64,000 nucleotides of DNA from an uncultured Pseudomonadota bacterium (GTDB lineage Bacteria > Pseudomonadota > Gammaproteobacteria > Steroidobacterales > Steroidobacteraceae): the NCBI GenBank assembly GCA_903884105.1, contig CAISDJ010000008.1:1-64000 (forward strand), in the 5' to 3' direction. Positions 36,249 to 45,357 of this stretch are shown in pieces; positions within the stretch are counted from its first letter, which is position 1; each line of letters opens with the position of its first letter. Both the position numbers and the translations under genes were made by a program. Below the pieces are notes generated by a model. That model did not search any database. It saw nothing but the letters and a program-made list of their open reading frames with translations, and was not told the origin of the DNA.

Positions 36249-38872
36249 GAGGGCATCTCCTCGTCGAGCCCGTCGGCAAGGCCGGATTCATGGATCCGGC
36301 AAAGGCTCGAGAGGTGGCACCGATTGCATACCTGCGGCAGCGGGTCGACGCGGGCATCACCCCGGCCGTACGCTGCGATGAGTCCATCGACAGTCTTCTG
36401 CCAGTCATCGAGCAGGGGCTGCCACTCGCCTTTGAATTCCTTGACCCCGGGCAGGATGCCGTCGCGCTTCGCAACGCCTGCGAATCCTGACTCCTTGGCA
36501 TTCAGCAGCGCAAACACGACCGCCGAGAGCTGCGCGCGCCGCGCCACCGCATAGAGGGGCAGCTGCGGCTGTTCAGGCCGGGCACCCCACCATTTGGACG
36601 CCTGTGCGGAATGGCCGGTCTTGTAGTCGATGACGACTTCGCCGCCTTCGGGCTCAAGGAGATCGATGCGATCGATCTTGAGATCGAGCGTGAGGCCCGC
36701 CGCCGTGTAGGTTTCGGCGTACTCCGGGCGTTCGAGGACACGGAACGGCTGACGCTCGCGCTCGAGCGCCAGCAAGTGCCGCAGCTTGCGAGTGGCAATG
36801 TCGACTTCAATCCGGAGCAGGCGGGCGCGATGCGGACTCGCCCCCTGCAGCAACGGCACACTCAGCCGGTCGAGCGCGACGAAGACGCGCTCACGCAAAG
36901 CTTCTTCGGCAACGGCCATCAGCCCCCGCTGGCTACCGAATTCACCCCATAGCGTCTCGAGTGCCTTGTGGAGGAGCGTGCCGCGCTCGCGGGCATCGAT
37001 ACCCGGTGACACCTGGTCAAGCGGCCGGGCGCCGAGCCGAAGTTCCGCCTGGGCGCGAAAGGCACACCACGCTTGCAGCTCGACGACCCGTGCTCCGCCG
37101 CTTGCGCGGCCGACAGGAACTGCGGGCGCCGTGTCGTCGACGAATGCCTCCAGTACGGGCCGGTGTCGTTGCAGCCACCCACCGAGTGTTTGCTGCGGTT
37201 CGATCTCCCCGGCAAAGAGATCAAACCCGTTGAGCATCGGGCTCGGGGTCTGCTCGGCATCATCGAGGTGCTGTGCCCAGCTGCAGACGATCGACTCTGC
37301 AGCGCATCGCAGGTCCAGGAACTGTCGCTCAGCCCGTTGCCGAGTGGCCAGGACGCTCGCACCCGGCACACCCGCCTGCTGCTGCAGTCGAAGTGGCAGG
37401 AACGGATCCGGCTCGGGCGCGGGCGGCATCCGGGTAGCTTCGCATCCCATGATCCAGAGCGCCTCGAAGCGCATTCCGGCGACCGAATCCGGGTCCACCA
37501 CCGTAATGGGCGCAGGCAACGTCTGAGGCTCGTAGGCCGTGGACGATGCCCACTGCCGGAATTGGGCAAGGGCAGCCCGAAACGATACTTTCCCCAGGAG
37601 GTCATCGAGTCCGCCAAAGCCGCTCAATGCATCGTTGAGCTTGGCGAGCGTTTGTTGTTCATCGCTGGACAGGGTGCGATCACCGGGCCAGCCGGCCGCA
37701 ATCCACACTGCCAGAAAGCGTTCTGCCCACTCGCTGGCAGTGGCCACCTCCCCGTTGCGAGGCAAGGTTGCCCGCATCCCGGCAAGGAGCGACGAGAGCA
37801 CCGGGCAGCCGTTCGCACCGGCCAGCCGTTCCAACGCCGGAACATCCACTTGTTCCGTCCCGCTGGAACGCAGCCGGGCATCGGCCAGCGCCCTGGGTGA
37901 TGCCTCACTGGCAAAGCCCGAGACAAACGGACTACGCAACAGCCTCCCGGCAAGCGTGCTGGAGGCCTCCCCCTTCACGAGATCCAGAATATCGAGCGCC
38001 GTCCTCACGATCGGGAATTCAGTCAGCGTGCCGCTGGCTTCGATGGTGAACGGGACGAACCCGCTCGCCTCGCCCGAGCGACGGCCCGCAGGAACGAAGA
38101 CGTCTTCGAGCGCGCGGCGCAGCGCATGCCGACGCAGCGCGAGGGATGGCACCACGAGTCCGATCGACTTGCGCCCCGCGTCGAGCTGCGAGCGCGCCCA
38201 ACGGGTCGCGCTCAGGACTTCCTGTTCCGCATCCACGGCCGCGAACCGCACCGTCGAACCGGGCGATCCCGGTGGGAGTTGTTCTCGCACGATGCTGCCC
38301 TGTTCGACCAGCCGGTTGAGGAGCGTGCGCAGAGCAGGGGTCGGCTCCTCGCCGAGCGCGAGCTGGATTCGGAACGGCGGCAGCGACTCGCAGCGTGCCA
38401 GTTCATGAACGATCCGAGCCGGAGCCAACCAGCCCCGAGCGCTGCAATCTGCCTCAAATTGCCTGGCCCAGTCTGCGAAGACTTCTGCCTCTTCGCCGCC
38501 GTCCGCAGCAATTGCAGTCAGCGAGATTCCGTAGGCCTGGGCAAGGTCCCAAGAGCGCACCGCTGCCTTTGCAGCGCTTGCAGGGTTGAGCAACGAGACC
38601 GCCGCAGGGGACTCCGAAACGATGCGTTCCCACAGCACAAGCGTCTGCTGCGGTGACAGCAGCCGGCAAGACCCCGGTCGAACGTTGAACCACAGGCGGT
38701 CAGCCCACGCCCTCGGCGTCAGGATATCCGGCGTCAGCCAGGCACGCCGACCGGTGGAGACCACCTGTTCGCCGTAGGCCCGCCGCAGCGAATGGGCCGC
38801 GCGCCGATTTGGCGCGAGCACAGTGAATCCCTCGGTGAGGGCAGCCAGCAGCCCGGGATGCAGCGCGTCCAT
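36245..38872 (-). CDS. PD-(D/E)XK nuclease family protein, AddB-like DNA repair subunit
   Basis: 875 residues, upstream of and coupled to the AddA-like gene. The N-terminal part resembles an inactivated helicase (FTVLAPNRRAAHSLRRAY, without a classical P-loop). The C-terminal nuclease has GGEVVIDYKTG and QLPLYA. Four cysteines, C603 (AWCAFR) and C849, C852, C858, have the spacing of the AddB-type 4Fe-4S nuclease cluster. It matches the proteobacterial group annotated as probable DNA repair protein beside AddA. An addB symbol is likely correct functionally, but similarity to Bacillus AddB is distant. Confidence 0.85.
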   Translation of the reverse strand: MDALHPGLLAALTEGFTVLAPNRRAAHSLRRAYGEQVVSTGRRAWLTPDILTPRAWADRLWFNVRPGSCRLLSPQQTLVLWERIVSESPAAVSLLNPASAAKAAVRSWDLAQAYGISLTAIAADGGEEAEVFADWARQFEADCSARGWLAPARIVHELARCESLPPFRIQLALGEEPTPALRTLLNRLVEQGSIVREQLPPGSPGSTVRFAAVDAEQEVLSATRWARSQLDAGRKSIGLVVPSLALRRHALRRALEDVFVPAGRRSGEASGFVPFTIEASGTLTEFPIVRTALDILDLVKGEASSTLAGRLLRSPFVSGFASEASPRALADARLRSSGTEQVDVPALERLAGANGCPVLSSLLAGMRATLPRNGEVATASEWAERFLAVWIAAGWPGDRTLSSDEQQTLAKLNDALSGFGGLDDLLGKVSFRAALAQFRQWASSTAYEPQTLPAPITVVDPDSVAGMRFEALWIMGCEATRMPPAPEPDPFLPLRLQQQAGVPGASVLATRQRAERQFLDLRCAAESIVCSWAQHLDDAEQTPSPMLNGFDLFAGEIEPQQTLGGWLQRHRPVLEAFVDDTAPAVPVGRASGGARVVELQAWCAFRAQAELRLGARPLDQVSPGIDARERGTLLHKALETLWGEFGSQRGLMAVAEEALRERVFVALDRLSVPLLQGASPHRARLLRIEVDIATRKLRHLLALERERQPFRVLERPEYAETYTAAGLTLDLKIDRIDLLEPEGGEVVIDYKTGHSAQASKWWGARPEQPQLPLYAVARRAQLSAVVFALLNAKESGFAGVAKRDGILPGVKEFKGEWQPLLDDWQKTVDGLIAAYGRGDARVDPLPQVCNRCHLSSLCRIHESGLADGLDEEMPS

Positions 38873-38901
38873 GACGACGGTCCCGGGTCGGCCCGACGGG
38901 G

Positions 38902-40182
38902 TCAGCGTCGCTGCGGTTCGACGACTTTCAGGTCCGTCGCCTGTCTGGCCGCCGGCCGCTGGCCGGCAGCATAGCTGTCGAGCAGCTCCTCCATGCGTCG
39001 GAATACGTCTGCCAGCACTTCGTGTGTCGGCAGGTTCGTGATGCGGAAATGGTTGTTGTAAGGCGCATTGAAACTCCCGCCGGGCGCAATGAGCACGTGC
39101 CGATGCTCGAGCAGATCCATGGCGAACAACCTGTCGTCGAAGTCGGGCAGCGCGTCCTTCCTGACCTCGATGAACGAGTACAGCGCGCCCATGGGCTTCC
39201 GCAGCTTCAGGTACTTGCTTCGAGCCACCCCATCAAGGATGGCCTGGCGCGACTCGAACAGCCGGCCACCCGGGCGCACGAGTTCCTTGATGCTCTGGTA
39301 GCCGCCGAGAGCGGTCTGCACCGCCCACTGTCCGGGCACGTTGCTGCACAGGCGCAATGACGACAGCAGCTCCAGCGCACTCAGATAATCGCGCGCATGC
39401 TCGAGGTCCCCCGAGAACACGGCCCAGCCCACCCGGTAACCACAGGCGCGATACACCTTCGACAGGCCCGACAGCGTGGCGCACAGCGTCCCGTGCACGA
39501 GCGTGGCCATCGGGACGAACTCGGCATCCTCATAGGTCATCTGGTCATAGATCTCGTCGGCAAAGACGACGAGGTGATGCTTTTCCGCGAGCTTCGCGAT
39601 CCCTTCAAGCGTAGCGCGCGAGTACACCGCGCCTGTCGGATTGTTCGGGTTGATCACGACGATGGCGCGCGTGCGGCTCGTGATCCGCGATTCAATCTCC
39701 GCCACATCGGGCTGGAAATCGTTTTCCGGCCGGCAGGGATAGTGCACGGCCTTGCCTCGGTTCAGGTTTACGGCCGCTGTCCACAGGGGGTAGTCGGGGC
39801 TCGGGACCAGGACTTCGTCGTCTGCAGACAGCAGCGCGCGCAGCACCAGGTCGATGAGTTCGCTGACGCCGTTGCCGATGAACACTTCTTCGACGCTGAC
39901 GCCACGGATACCGCGATTCTGCTGTTGCATCACGACGGCTTCCCGCGCCGGGAAGATGCCCTGCTGGTGGCAGTACCCCTCCGCCGCCTGCATGTTCTCG
40001 ATCATCGCGAGGCGCATCGATTCGGGCGTCCGGAAACCGAACACGCCGGGATTGCCGATGTTCAGCGAGATGATCTCGTGCCCCATGCGCTCCATCTCAT
40101 GGGCTCGACGGGCGAGCTTGCCGCGGATCTCGTACTTGACGTTAGCGAGACCTGAACTGGGACGGATGGAGCGTTGCGGCAT
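38902..40182 (-). CDS. alaA: Alanine-synthesising aminotransferase AlaA
   Basis: A fold-type I PLP aminotransferase of 426 residues that makes alanine from pyruvate and glutamate. Very close to E. coli AlaA along its length: NIGNPGVFGF, IGNGVSELIDL, PSPDYPLWTAAVNL, INPNNPTGAVYS, FADEIYDQMTYEDAE, and the PLP lysine in SGLSKVYRACGYRVGW. A C-terminal extension of about 20 residues is extra. It lies among branched-chain amino acid genes, whose precursors also start from pyruvate. It is followed by addB-like on the same strand after 29 bases. Confidence 0.93.
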   Translation of the reverse strand: MPQRSIRPSSGLANVKYEIRGKLARRAHEMERMGHEIISLNIGNPGVFGFRTPESMRLAMIENMQAAEGYCHQQGIFPAREAVVMQQQNRGIRGVSVEEVFIGNGVSELIDLVLRALLSADDEVLVPSPDYPLWTAAVNLNRGKAVHYPCRPENDFQPDVAEIESRITSRTRAIVVINPNNPTGAVYSRATLEGIAKLAEKHHLVVFADEIYDQMTYEDAEFVPMATLVHGTLCATLSGLSKVYRACGYRVGWAVFSGDLEHARDYLSALELLSSLRLCSNVPGQWAVQTALGGYQSIKELVRPGGRLFESRQAILDGVARSKYLKLRKPMGALYSFIEVRKDALPDFDDRLFAMDLLEHRHVLIAPGGSFNAPYNNHFRITNLPTHEVLADVFRRMEELLDSYAAGQRPAARQATDLKVVEPQRR

Positions 40183-40221
40183 GATGGCGGCCTTGTGGCG
40201 TGGGTATTTCCCGGGCGTGAG

Positions 40222-40704
40222 TCAGAGCTGCGTCAGGACGTGCTCGGCGCTCGAGACCTTGAACTCGCCGGGACCTTCGAGGTTGAGGTGCGTCACGACG
40301 CCGTCCTTGACGACGACCGAGAAGCGCTTGCCACGCACGCCCATGCCGAAGCCCGTTGCATCGAGTTCGAGACCGAGTGCCTTGGCGTAGTCGGCGTTGC
40401 CGTCGGCGAGCATCACGACGGCGTCGCCGACGTTGTGCGCCTTGCCCCACGCTCCCATCACGAACACATCGTTGACGGCCATGCAGGCAACGGTATCCAC
40501 GCCGCGGGCCTTGATGTCGCCCGCGTGCTGTACGAAGCCTGGCAGGTGCTTCGCATCGCAGGTCGGAGTGAAGGCGCCCGGCACCGAGAACAGCACGACC
40601 GTCTTGCCCTTGAAGAGCTGCTCGGTGGTCATCGCCTGGGCGCCGTCCTTGGTCATGGATTTGAAGGCGCCGGCAGGCATCGTGTCGCCAATCTTGATCG
40701 TCAT
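40222..40704 (-). CDS. Peroxiredoxin (Prx5/hybrid type)
   Basis: A cytosolic thiol peroxidase of 160 residues. The peroxidatic cysteine is C49 in PGAFTPTCDAKHLPGF; a second cysteine (VACMAVND) is near 74. KRFSVVVKDGVVTHLNLE is typical of the AhpE/Prx5 group that is reduced by glutaredoxin or glutathione. There is no fused glutaredoxin domain. It lies between ilvD and alaA, with 39 bases to alaA. Confidence 0.95.
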   Translation of the reverse strand: MTIKIGDTMPAGAFKSMTKDGAQAMTTEQLFKGKTVVLFSVPGAFTPTCDAKHLPGFVQHAGDIKARGVDTVACMAVNDVFVMGAWGKAHNVGDAVVMLADGNADYAKALGLELDATGFGMGVRGKRFSVVVKDGVVTHLNLEGPGEFKVSSAEHVLTQL

Positions 40705-40730
40705 GGCTAGTGCTCCTTGAGAAGTCGGGA

Positions 40731-42446
40731 TCAGGTTGTGGAGTCGCGGTCAGTGACGGCACCCTTCGAGGCGCTGCTGACTGAGCGGGCATACTTGGCC
40801 AGCACGCCGCGGGTGGCATAGGGCTCGGGCGCCTTCCAGCTCTTGCGGCGACGCTCTAATTCCTTCGTATCGACGCCGAGGTCGATCGTACGCGCCACGG
40901 CATCGATCGTAATGCGATCGCCGTCGCGCACGAGGGCAATCGTCCCGCCCACCGCTGCTTCCGGTGCGATGTGACCAACGACGAACCCGCGGCTGCCGCC
41001 AGAGAACCGGCCATCGGTGATCAGGGCCACCTTGTCGGCGAGGCCCTTGCCGGCAATGGCACTCGTCGGACTCAGCATCTCGCGCATGCCGGGGCCGCCC
41101 TTCGGGCCCTCGTATCGGATGACAACGACGTCGCCCGCGACGACCACGCCATCGAGAATCGCCTGCAGCGACTTTTCCTCCGAGTCGAACACTCGTGCGG
41201 TGCCGCTGAACTGCAGTCCCTCCTTGCCCGTGATCTTGGCAACCGAGCCTTCCGTCGCGAGGTTGCCGTACATGACCACGAGGTGGCTTTCCGGCTTGAT
41301 CGGATTCTTCAGGCTGCGAATGATGTCCTGCGACTTAGGGTAAGGCTTCACGCGCTTCAGGTTCTCGGCCAGCGTCTTGCCCGTGACCGTCAGGCAGTCG
41401 CCGTGCAACAGCCCCGCATGCAGGAGCATCTTCATGAGCGGCTGGATGCCGCCGATGCGGATCAATTCGGACATCAGGTACTTGCCGCTCGGGCGAACAT
41501 CCGCGAGCACCGGCACCTTGAGCCCGATGCGCGTGAAGTCGTCGAGTTCGAGCTTGATACCGGCATCGTGCGCGATGGCCAGCAGATGCAGCACCGCGTT
41601 CGTCGAGCCGCCGAGCGCAATGACCACGGTGATCGCGTTCTCGAAGGCCTTGCGGCTCAGGATGTCGGATGGCTTGATATCCGCCTTGACCAGCTTGACC
41701 ACGGCCTTGCCCGCCTCCCGGCAATCCTTCAGCTTGTTGCGCGATACCGCTTCCTGTGCGGAGCTGTTCGGGAGGCTCATGCCGAGTGCCTCAATGGCCG
41801 AGGCCATCGAGTTGGCCGTATACATGCCGCCGCAGCTGCCCGGACCGGGAATGGCTGTCTTCTCGATCTGCTTGAGCTGCTTCGCGCTGATGCTGCCGTT
41901 GGCGAATGCGCCAACGGCTTCGAATACCGAAATCACGTCCGTGTGGTTCGCGCCCGGCTTGATGGTGCCGCCGTAGACGAACACCGCCGGCCGGTTGAGC
42001 CGCGCGAGCGCCATCATGCAGCCCGGGATGTTCTTGTCGCAGCCGCCGATGGCAACGACGCCGTCGAAGCCTTGCGCACCCGCGACCGTTTCGATCGAGT
42101 CGGCGATGACTTCACGCGACACGAGCGAGAACCGCATTCCCGGCGACCCCATCGAGATGCCGTCCGACACGGTGATGGTGCCGAACGTGGTGCTCTTGCC
42201 ACCCGAGGCATCGACACCCGCGGCAGCCGCAGCGGCCAGCTTGTCGATGTGCATGTTGCAAGGGGTCAGGTTGCTCCACGTGGACGCGACACCGATCGAG
42301 GGCTTCGTGAAGTCCTTGTCCGTGTAGCCGACTGCGCGGAGCATGGCTCTGCTTGCCGACTGCTTGAGTCCGTCGACCACGAGACCCGAGTACGGGCGTC
42401 CAGCGGTAGAGGCAGGTTTGGCGGAAGTCTTCTTGCGTGTAGCCAT
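40731..42446 (-). CDS. ilvD: Dihydroxy-acid dehydratase
   Basis: Third common enzyme of valine and isoleucine synthesis. Iron-sulfur cysteines are C63 (SNLTPCNMH), C136 (GGCDKNIPG) and C205 ([14 protein letters not shown]), the pattern of the 2Fe-2S clade. ATG 42446 gives 571 residues and the typical [17 protein letters not shown] start, but its ribosome-binding site is poor. An in-frame ATG 25 codons upstream (42521) would add an unlike, low-quality extension through the upstream hairpin. Note the terminator-like structure ending about 16 bases before the start. ilvD is separated from ilvC-leuA and faces the other way. Confidence 0.96.
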   Translation of the reverse strand: MATRKKTSAKPASTAGRPYSGLVVDGLKQSASRAMLRAVGYTDKDFTKPSIGVASTWSNLTPCNMHIDKLAAAAAAGVDASGGKSTTFGTITVSDGISMGSPGMRFSLVSREVIADSIETVAGAQGFDGVVAIGGCDKNIPGCMMALARLNRPAVFVYGGTIKPGANHTDVISVFEAVGAFANGSISAKQLKQIEKTAIPGPGSCGGMYTANSMASAIEALGMSLPNSSAQEAVSRNKLKDCREAGKAVVKLVKADIKPSDILSRKAFENAITVVIALGGSTNAVLHLLAIAHDAGIKLELDDFTRIGLKVPVLADVRPSGKYLMSELIRIGGIQPLMKMLLHAGLLHGDCLTVTGKTLAENLKRVKPYPKSQDIIRSLKNPIKPESHLVVMYGNLATEGSVAKITGKEGLQFSGTARVFDSEEKSLQAILDGVVVAGDVVVIRYEGPKGGPGMREMLSPTSAIAGKGLADKVALITDGRFSGGSRGFVVGHIAPEAAVGGTIALVRDGDRITIDAVARTIDLGVDTKELERRRKSWKAPEPYATRGVLAKYARSVSSASKGAVTDRDSTT

Positions 42447-42461
42447 GAGGAAGTGCGCAGC

Positions 42462-42532
42462 AAAAAAGGGGTTGGCGTTTGGCCAAAATCGGGTTCGGTC
42501 CGGGATTGTACTATCCCGCATCCCCCAACCCC
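42462..42532 (-). terminator. Terminator-like stem and T6 just before ilvD
   Basis: On the minus strand AGGGGTTGG pairs with CCAACCCCT (arms 42525-42533 and 42467-42475), followed immediately by six T (42462-42467). The 49-base loop contains an inner hairpin GGGAT/ATCCC and the palindrome TTTGGCCAAA. It could end the aminopeptidase-eamA transcript or act as an attenuator of ilvD, whose ATG lies 16 bases further. Confidence 0.6.
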
Positions 42533-42552
42533 TATCTCCTATCCTCTTTTTC

Positions 42553-43425
42553 TCAGCTTCCGGTGTCCACCATCCGCCGGTCGCGCACTGCGACGATCAG
42601 GATGCCGACCAGCGTGATCGCCCCCCCCAGCACCATGCGGTGACTCAGCCGGTCCTGCAGCAGCGTCACGCCGAAGAAGATGCTGAAGAGGGGCGACAGC
42701 AGCGTAAGCGGAGCAACGCTGGTCACTGGATAACGCTGGATCAAGTGGAACATGGCGGTGTGCGCGAACAGGCTGTTGATCAGCGAGGTGAACAACAGCG
42801 CTCCCCAGCCTTTCAAGCTGGCGCTCTCGAGCGCAGTCCACTGCCCGTCCTCGAACAGAAATGACAGCGCCAGCAGGAGGGGCCAGGCAGTCATGGCGAG
42901 CCATGCCTGCAGTTGCAGGGGGCCGATGCCGTTCAGCCGCTTGATACAGGTCAGTCCCAGCGACCCGGCGAGGCACGACGCGATGATCAACCCGAGACCG
43001 TGCGAGTAGGCGAGGACGCCGGGGTCGAAGGCAATGACCGCGACACCGCCGAACGCAAGCGCGATCCCGAGAATTCGCCGCCAGCGAAGCGTTTCCTTGA
43101 GCAGCCACACGGACAGCAGCGTAGTCATCGGGATGCCGAGCTGGGATGCGATGGCGACCGTCGACACATCGTGGGCCAGCGCGAGCCCGGCAAACAGCAG
43201 CGAGAACTGCAGCGCGCCGCTCAGGCCGGCGGCAAACAGCAGCGTCCGCATTTGGCCGGGAAAGAGCTTGAGGAATGGCAGCGTCACCACGGCCAGCAGC
43301 CCGAAGCGCAGACTCGTGAACAGGATCGGCGGAATCTCGGTCACGCCCACCTTCGCGGCGATCAGGTTGAACCCCCAGATCCCGCTGATGCCGACGAGCA
43401 GCGTCAGGTCGCGCCGGGCCAGCAC
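42553..43425 (-). CDS. EamA/DMT-family transporter
   Basis: An inner-membrane permease of 290 residues with ten predicted helices in two EamA repeats ([15 protein letters not shown] in the first, [24 protein letters not shown] in the second). Family members export amino acids or metabolites; the substrate is unknown. Position between an aminopeptidase and ilvD hints at amino acid efflux, but this is inference. It begins 4 bases after the aminopeptidase stop, so the two form one operon. Confidence 0.88.
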   Translation of the reverse strand: MLARRDLTLLVGISGIWGFNLIAAKVGVTEIPPILFTSLRFGLLAVVTLPFLKLFPGQMRTLLFAAGLSGALQFSLLFAGLALAHDVSTVAIASQLGIPMTTLLSVWLLKETLRWRRILGIALAFGGVAVIAFDPGVLAYSHGLGLIIASCLAGSLGLTCIKRLNGIGPLQLQAWLAMTAWPLLLALSFLFEDGQWTALESASLKGWGALLFTSLINSLFAHTAMFHLIQRYPVTSVAPLTLLSPLFSIFFGVTLLQDRLSHRMVLGGAITLVGILIVAVRDRRMVDTGS

Positions 43426-43429
43426 GGAT

Positions 43430-44824
43430 TTACGCGGGATACCTGGCTTTCAGGTAGGCATACAGCGCGCGCACACCCTGAGCCTCGCCCCCCGCGGGCC
43501 GACCCGGGCGTTCGCGCGAATTCCACCCGTACAGGTCGATATGCACCCAGTGACGCGCGTCGGAGACAAACCGCTTCAGGAACAGTGCGCCGATGATCGC
43601 TCCCGAGAACCCGGTACTTGAAACATTGTTCAGGTCGGCAATCTTGCTCGCCAGTTCATCATCGTAACCGGGCCATAGAGGCAGCTGCCAGAGCGGATCG
43701 TTCACCGTGGTCCCGTGATGGACCAGGCTTGCAGCCACCTCGTCATTGCTGGCAAACAAGGCCGGCAGCTCCGGACCCAGGGCGATCCGTGCGGCTCCCG
43801 TCAACGTCGCGAGGTCGATCAGGAGATCCGGCTTGCCGGCGTCGGCCAGAGCGAGTCCATCGGCCAGTACCAGCCGCCCTTCCGCATCCGTATTTCCCAC
43901 CTCTACCTGCAATCCCTTGCGGGTTGCCAGCACGTCGCCAGGACGGAAGGCGTTGCCGCTCACGGCGTTCTCGACGGCGGGAATGACCACATGCAAGCGC
44001 ACAGGTAGCCCGGCATCCATCACCAGTTGCGCGAGGGCCAGCACACAGGCGGCACCGCCCATGTCCTTCTTCATCATCAGCATCGACGCCGGCGGTTTGA
44101 GATCGAGACCGCCCGAGTCGAAACAGACGCCCTTGCCGACCAGCGCCACGAGCGGATGAGCGGGATTCCCCCAATGGAACTCGATGAGCCTCGGCGCCGC
44201 CGTGCTGGCCCGCCCGACCGCATGGACGGCCGGGAAGCCCATCAACAGGTCCTCTCCGGAATGCTGCCGGACAACGGCACCGTACCGCTCAGCGACGGCG
44301 GCGGCCGCTGCCGCGAGTTCCGCAGGGAGCAGATGGCTTGCGGGAGTATTGATCAGGTCTCTCGCCAGCGTGCAGGCCGCATGAATACGGCTGACCTCGT
44401 CGGCATCCACGCCGGTCGGCACCTCGAGACACACGGATTTCGCGCCCTGTCCGGCGGGATCGCGCTTGAAACGATCGAAGCGGTACTGCCCGTAGGCCCA
44501 CCCAAGTGCGAACTGCTCGGCCGCACCCGGATCGAGGAGCGTGGCGAGGTGGTAGTCGCCCTGGGGCAAGCGCTCGGGACTACCGGCCGAGTGCCACAAG
44601 GTGAGGCCTTCACCGGCTTGTCGTTTGCCAGCGCCGCAAGCCACCGCACTGACAGCACCCTGCGCATCAGGGATGAGCAGTACCCTGCTTTTCTCGGCTT
44701 TGAACCCACTGGCCAGCAGCCAGGCGCGTGCAGGCCCCGGCTGCACTTTAAGCCAGGATTCGAGCTGATCCTCGTGCACAATGTGAAGGGGGACTGAGCC
44801 CGGTTTGGGGACGGTATTGAACAT
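43430..44824 (-). CDS. Leucyl aminopeptidase family (M17) protein
   Basis: A cytosolic two-metal aminopeptidase of 464 residues starting at ATG 44824. Metal and catalytic motifs are GKGVCFDSGGLDLKP, KKDMGGAA and the family signature NTDAEGRLVLADGL. The N-terminal domain differs from E. coli PepA and resembles the PepB/YpdF-like proteobacterial form. An upstream in-frame extension to 44989 lacks homology-like character. It is the first gene of an operon with the EamA transporter. Confidence 0.92.
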   Translation of the reverse strand: MFNTVPKPGSVPLHIVHEDQLESWLKVQPGPARAWLLASGFKAEKSRVLLIPDAQGAVSAVACGAGKRQAGEGLTLWHSAGSPERLPQGDYHLATLLDPGAAEQFALGWAYGQYRFDRFKRDPAGQGAKSVCLEVPTGVDADEVSRIHAACTLARDLINTPASHLLPAELAAAAAAVAERYGAVVRQHSGEDLLMGFPAVHAVGRASTAAPRLIEFHWGNPAHPLVALVGKGVCFDSGGLDLKPPASMLMMKKDMGGAACVLALAQLVMDAGLPVRLHVVIPAVENAVSGNAFRPGDVLATRKGLQVEVGNTDAEGRLVLADGLALADAGKPDLLIDLATLTGAARIALGPELPALFASNDEVAASLVHHGTTVNDPLWQLPLWPGYDDELASKIADLNNVSSTGFSGAIIGALFLKRFVSDARHWVHIDLYGWNSRERPGRPAGGEAQGVRALYAYLKARYPA

Positions 44825-45179
44825 CGGGTCAGCCTGTATCGGGTGAAAACGGAACGGATGGCCTGAACGGGGTCTGCCAGCAGGACCGCGACTACCTCGC
44901 GCTGTGGTCGTCCGAAGGATAGCAGCCACCGACCGTCCGAGCGTGGTACGAGCACCAGAACGTAGCGACGCAGAACGCAACGATGCCAACCGGCAAGTCT
45001 CCTATGTTAAGATGCGAGCTCCGATTTTTCCGCTACGCACATGCCGTGATCGCGCTGCCGCTATCATGCGCAGGCCCTGGCCTGTCCCTCGAGGTCCCGA
45101 GCATGCGAGCAGAGGCTGGGCAACGCCTTGCGGGTTGCCTTGGGACAGACCCGGGATTCGCGAGGATTCCGCGGGATGA
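44825..45179. other. Intergenic region between the divergent aminopeptidase and ilvC operons
   Basis: No convincing gene. Short open frames exist on both strands but lack good starts. It must hold promoters for both directions; no hexamer pair with good spacing was found. The block CCGCGGG at 45169-45175 can pair with part of the hairpin downstream of the possible leader peptide. Confidence 0.3.
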
Positions 45180-45209
45180 ATGGCAGTGGCAGTGGTTACT
45201 GTGACTTGA
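45180..45209 (+). CDS. Possible valine-rich leader peptide of the ilvC operon
   Basis: ATG 45180 opens a nine-codon frame, MAVAVVTVT, then TGA. Four of nine codons are valine (GTG, GTG, GTT, GTG), and threonine, a precursor of isoleucine, appears twice. It lies 149 bases before ilvC and ends 11 bases before a stable hairpin, the layout of an attenuation leader. The weak point is the ribosome-binding site: GGGA lies only 3 bases upstream, and an overlapping ATG at 45176 in another frame competes. Confidence 0.4.
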   Translation: MAVAVVTVT

Positions 45210-45219
45210 TGTCCATACA

Positions 45220-45246
45220 CCCCGCGTCGGCGTTACCGAAGCGGGG
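45220..45246 (+). promoter_or_regulatory. Stable hairpin in the ilvC leader, possible attenuator element
   Basis: CCCCGC (45220-45225) pairs with GCGGGG (45241-45246), and inside it TCGG (45227-45230) pairs with CCGA (45236-45239) across one mismatch, giving a ten-pair stem with a five-base loop. Its 5' arm can alternatively pair with CGCGGG at 45170-45175. A second small hairpin, GGGGC/GCCCC, lies at 45306-45318. Neither is followed by a U-tract, so a simple intrinsic terminator is not supported. Confidence 0.5.
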
Positions 45247-45357
45247 TTCGCATTTGGGTCGGGCACGAAGTCGGTTCGATTGACGGTTTTGAGAGCTTGG
45301 GTAACGGGGCATCGCCCCACGAGCATCGGCAGATACAAACGTTTCAGGAGTTCGCTC

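Noticed and set aside
40971-42617. Long open frame antisense to ilvD
   Set aside because: Arg/His/Glu-rich shadow of a clear dihydroxy-acid dehydratase; no domain and no ribosome-binding site.
45002-45012. CTATGTTAAGA, an 11-mer shared with the acpP promoter region (24362-24372)
   Set aside because: At 45002 there is no -35 hexamer at the right distance and only one extra occurrence was noticed; chance is likely.
44983-45204. 73-codon open frame before ilvC
   Set aside because: No ribosome-binding site, no family resemblance, and it runs through the candidate leader and control elements.
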